Of a stretch of DNA of 64,000 bases, positions 61,699 to 64,000 are shown one piece after another. A program made the position numbers and the translations under genes. This stretch comes from Roseococcus pinisoli. Lineage in GTDB: Bacteria; Pseudomonadota; Alphaproteobacteria; Acetobacterales; Acetobacteraceae. The number at the start of each line of letters is the position of its first letter. Position 1 is the first letter of the stretch. The notes under the pieces are model-generated. The model was not told where the DNA came from, made no database searches, and was given only the letters and a program-made list of their open reading frames with translations. The stretch is from the NCBI RefSeq assembly GCF_018413645.1, contig NZ_JAHCDA010000002.1, positions 930,001 through 994,000 on the forward strand, read 5' to 3'.

Positions 61699-62874
61699 AT
61701 GCCCATCATCAACCGCGTCGCGGAATTCCAGCCCGAGATGACGGAGTGGCGCCGCGACTTCCACATGCACCCGGAACTCGGCTTCGAGGAGTTCCGTACC
61801 GCGGGCATCGTCGCCGACAAGCTGCGCGAGTTCGGCTGCGACGAGGTGGTGACGGGCCTGGCCAAGACCGGCGTGGTCGGCGTCATCCATGGCACCAACG
61901 GCAAGACCGGCCGCGCCATCGGCCTGCGCGCGGACATGGACGCCCTGCCCATCCTGGAGGCCACCGGCCTGCCGCACGCCTCCACCATTCCGGGCAAGAT
62001 GCACGCCTGCGGGCATGACGGGCACACGACCATGCTGCTCGGCGCAGCCAAGTACCTGGCCGAGACGCGCAACTTCGACGGCACCGTCTACGTGATCTTC
62101 CAGCCGGCCGAGGAGAACCTGGCCGGCGGTGGCGTGATGGTCGCCGAGGGCCTGTTCGACCGCTTCCCGATGGAGCGCGTCTTCGGCCTGCACAACTGGC
62201 CGACCGCGCCGGCGGGCACCTTCGTCTGGCGCGAGGGGCCGGTGATGGCCGCCGTCGCCAACCTCGAGGTCACGATCACCGGAAAGGGCGCGCATGGCGC
62301 CCTGCCCTTCCAGGGCAACGATCCGATCGTGATCGCCGCCGCCATCGTGCAGGCACTGCAGACGGTGGTGGCGCGCAACCTCGACGCCTCGGATGCGGGC
62401 GTCATCACCATCGGCCATATCAATGGCGGCCACACCTACAACGTGATCCCCGAGACGGTGACCATGCTCGGCACCGCGCGCTGGTTCCTGCCCGAGGTGG
62501 GAGACCTGCTCGAGCAGAAGTTCAAGTCGCTCGTCACCGGGATCGCCGCCAGCTTCGGCGCCTCGGCCACGGCCGAGTTCAAACGCGCCTATCCGGCCAC
62601 GATCAACGAGGCGGAAAGCACGCAGCTCGCGCGCAAGGCCGCCCAGTCGGTCGCCGGTGAGCGCGTGCAGCAGATGGCCAAGCCCACGATGGGCGCCGAG
62701 GACTTCTCCTTCATGCTGAACGAGCGGCCCGGGGCTTACCTCATGCTCGGCGGCGGGAAGACCGACAGCGATCCCAGCGTCCACCATCCGCTCTACGACT
62801 TCAACGACGAGATCCTGCCCGTGGGCGCGAGCTATTGGGTGACGCTGACGGAGCAGCTCCTGCCCCGTGGCTGA
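61699..62874 (+). CDS. M20-family amidohydrolase (hippurate hydrolase-like)
   Basis: A 391-residue metal-dependent aminoacylase/amidohydrolase of peptidase family M20D. Metal ligands are in ACGHDGHT (about 102-109), PAEENLAGG, GLHNWP and MGAEDFSFML. It removes an acyl group from an N-acyl amino acid in the cytoplasm; hippurate, indole-acetyl or N-acetyl conjugates are possible. GAGGAG lies ten bases before the ATG at 61699. Its last codons overlap the start of the chromate transporter gene. Confidence 0.92.
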   Translation: MPIINRVAEFQPEMTEWRRDFHMHPELGFEEFRTAGIVADKLREFGCDEVVTGLAKTGVVGVIHGTNGKTGRAIGLRADMDALPILEATGLPHASTIPGKMHACGHDGHTTMLLGAAKYLAETRNFDGTVYVIFQPAEENLAGGGVMVAEGLFDRFPMERVFGLHNWPTAPAGTFVWREGPVMAAVANLEVTITGKGAHGALPFQGNDPIVIAAAIVQALQTVVARNLDASDAGVITIGHINGGHTYNVIPETVTMLGTARWFLPEVGDLLEQKFKSLVTGIAASFGASATAEFKRAYPATINEAESTQLARKAAQSVAGERVQQMAKPTMGAEDFSFMLNERPGAYLMLGGGKTDSDPSVHHPLYDFNDEILPVGASYWVTLTEQLLPRG

Positions 62875-63523
62875 GAGCCTCTCCCAGCAGGCCGCAGGGC
62901 CGGGGCAGCAGGCCCCTTCCCCTTCCGGCGTCAAGGCCGGAAGGCTCCCCGCGGACCAGCCCCAGCCAGCGGCGACCACCAAGGTTCCAGGCAGGCTCGA
63001 ACTCTTCCTCGGCTTCGCGAAGATCGGCGCGCTGGGCTTCGGAGGCGTCGGCCCCTGGGCGCGGCATGTGATCGTCGAGGAACGCCAGTGGCTCACCGAG
63101 CGCGAATACGCCGAGGTGCTTGGGATGGGACAGATCCTGCCCGGCCCCAATGTGGGCAATGCGGCGGTGATGATCGGGCGGGGCTTCCACGGCCTGCCCG
63201 GCGCCCTGCTGGCTTCGGCGGGCCTCTATATCGGTCCGCTCTGCATCCTGATCGTCCTCGCGATGCTCTATGACGCCTATGGCGCCCTGCCGCGCGTCGC
63301 GCCCTTCATGACGGGCGTGGCCGCCGCGGCGGCCGGCATGGTCATCGGCATGGCGCTGAAGATGGGCTTCAACCTGAAGCCACCCGTGCAGCTTGTGGCC
63401 GTCGGCCTCCTCGCCATGGGGGCGGCCGCCTGGCTGCGCCTGCCCCTGCCGCTGATCGTGGTGATCCTGGCGCCGCTCGGCATCTGGATCTCGCTCCGGC
63501 TCGCGCGGAAGCCCCAGCCGTGA
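62867..63523 (+). CDS. Chromate transporter, first half-size subunit
   Basis: A 218-residue membrane protein of the CHR family. LFLGFAKIGALGFGGVGPWARHVIVEE and GMGQILPGPNVGNAAVMIG are the CHR domain signatures. A hydrophilic, Pro/Ala-rich N-terminus of about 40 residues precedes the first helix. The start is GTG at 62867, overlapping the M20 gene by 8 bp. Half-size CHR proteins work as pairs; the partner follows. They export chromate, or another oxyanion, by proton exchange. Confidence 0.9.
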   Translation: MAESLSQQAAGPGQQAPSPSGVKAGRLPADQPQPAATTKVPGRLELFLGFAKIGALGFGGVGPWARHVIVEERQWLTEREYAEVLGMGQILPGPNVGNAAVMIGRGFHGLPGALLASAGLYIGPLCILIVLAMLYDAYGALPRVAPFMTGVAAAAAGMVIGMALKMGFNLKPPVQLVAVGLLAMGAAAWLRLPLPLIVVILAPLGIWISLRLARKPQP

Positions 63524-64000
63524 TCCTGCTCGGACAGATCCTCATCGCCTTCGCCACCCTGTCGCTCCTGGCGATCGGCGGCGCCAATGCCGTTCTGCCC
63601 GAGATGCACCGGCTGCTCGTCGACGTGCATCACTGGATGGACGACGCGACCTTCACGCAGCTCTTCGCACTGGCCCAGGCTGCCCCGGGGCCGAACATCC
63701 TCGCCGCCTCGGTGATGGGCTGGCACATCGCGGGGCCCGCCGGGATGATGGTGGCCACGCTCGGCATGCTGGTTCCAGCCGCCTGCCTCGCCTGGATCAT
63801 GGCGGGGCTGACCATCCGCCTGCGTGGCAATACCTGGATGAAGCCGGCGCAGTTCGGGCTGGTGCCGATCGCCGTCGGGCTGATCGCGGCCTCCGGCCTC
63901 ATCATGGCGCAGGCGACGGTGACGGGCTGGGCGGCGCTGGTCATCGTCATCGCCGCGACACTCTTCGTCTGGCGCACCAAATACTCGCCGCTCTGGGTTC
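63520..64000 (+). CDS. Chromate transporter, second half-size subunit (cut by window edge)
   Basis: Starts at GTG 63520, overlapping the previous stop codon as GTGA, and stays open to the end of the window (160 codons seen). The protein begins with a hydrophobic helix around ILLGQILIAFATLSLLAIGG, and LFALAQAAPGPNILAASVMGW carries the CHR signature APGPN. Several further membrane helices follow. The 3' end is missing. With the preceding gene it makes a short-chain chromate transporter pair. Confidence 0.88.
   Translation, partial: MILLGQILIAFATLSLLAIGGANAVLPEMHRLLVDVHHWMDDATFTQLFALAQAAPGPNILAASVMGWHIAGPAGMMVATLGMLVPAACLAWIMAGLTIRLRGNTWMKPAQFGLVPIAVGLIAASGLIMAQATVTGWAALVIVIAATLFVWRTKYSPLWV

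Overview
The window is an ordinary-looking chromosomal segment of a very GC-rich Gram-negative bacterium. Long spurious open frames lie antisense to most genes, and third codon positions are almost all G or C. A class I PHA synthase, an N-terminally extended ribosomal protein S9, a short-type ArgC, an ELM1-like protein and many periplasmic binding proteins for small acids and peptides point to an alphaproteobacterium, most likely Acetobacteraceae (Roseomonas-like). That placement is inference. I see no rRNA, tRNA, CRISPR array, insertion sequence or prophage.

Layout. 1-5217: the end of a LysR regulator, then a minus-strand unit of an amidohydrolase with two family-5 solute-binding proteins. 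5439-8512: groEL, groES and an alpha/beta hydrolase. 8958-16878: a branched-chain-amino-acid-type ABC transporter (LivF, a fused LivM-LivG, LivH, binding protein) behind two different enolase-superfamily enzymes, with a divergent LysR gene; this is probably one catabolic locus. 16966-28735: RadC, an orphan molybdenum hydroxylase large subunit, an L-lactate-permease-family carrier, a large AsmA-like protein, GlnE and a His/Pro/Tyr-rich secreted peptide. 28746-33832: two peptide-type permeases, a VOC protein and a binding protein in one coupled unit, then a PPC-domain protein and PyrE. 33920-37315: ELM1-like protein, MsrQ-like haem protein, a tartrate-type dehydrogenase and an unknown 80-residue protein behind a compact two-operator promoter. 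37415-44833: aminotransferase, AlkA-type glycosylase, OprB-type porin, RraA-like protein, thioesterase, cupin, Asp/Glu racemase and two divergent TauE/SafE carriers.

44871-50834 is a housekeeping run: RecJ, GlpX, a SIMPL-domain protein, homoserine dehydrogenase and an AlaC-type aminotransferase. 50939-56004 has a proline-rich lipoprotein divergent from phaC, then four tandem lipoprotein genes that look like one diverged family. 56043-58666 holds a gamma-carbonic anhydrase, ArgC, S9 and L13 with a textbook terminator. 58851-64000 reads rightward: IlvD/Edd dehydratase, an NAD(P)-binding protein, an M20 amidohydrolase and a pair of half-size chromate transporters, the second cut by the window edge.

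The least explained items are the four-lipoprotein cluster, the 80-residue Cys/His protein with overlapping palindromes at its promoter, the hairpin that hides the ribosome-binding site of the PPC gene, and the molybdenum hydroxylase with Gln where the catalytic Glu is expected.
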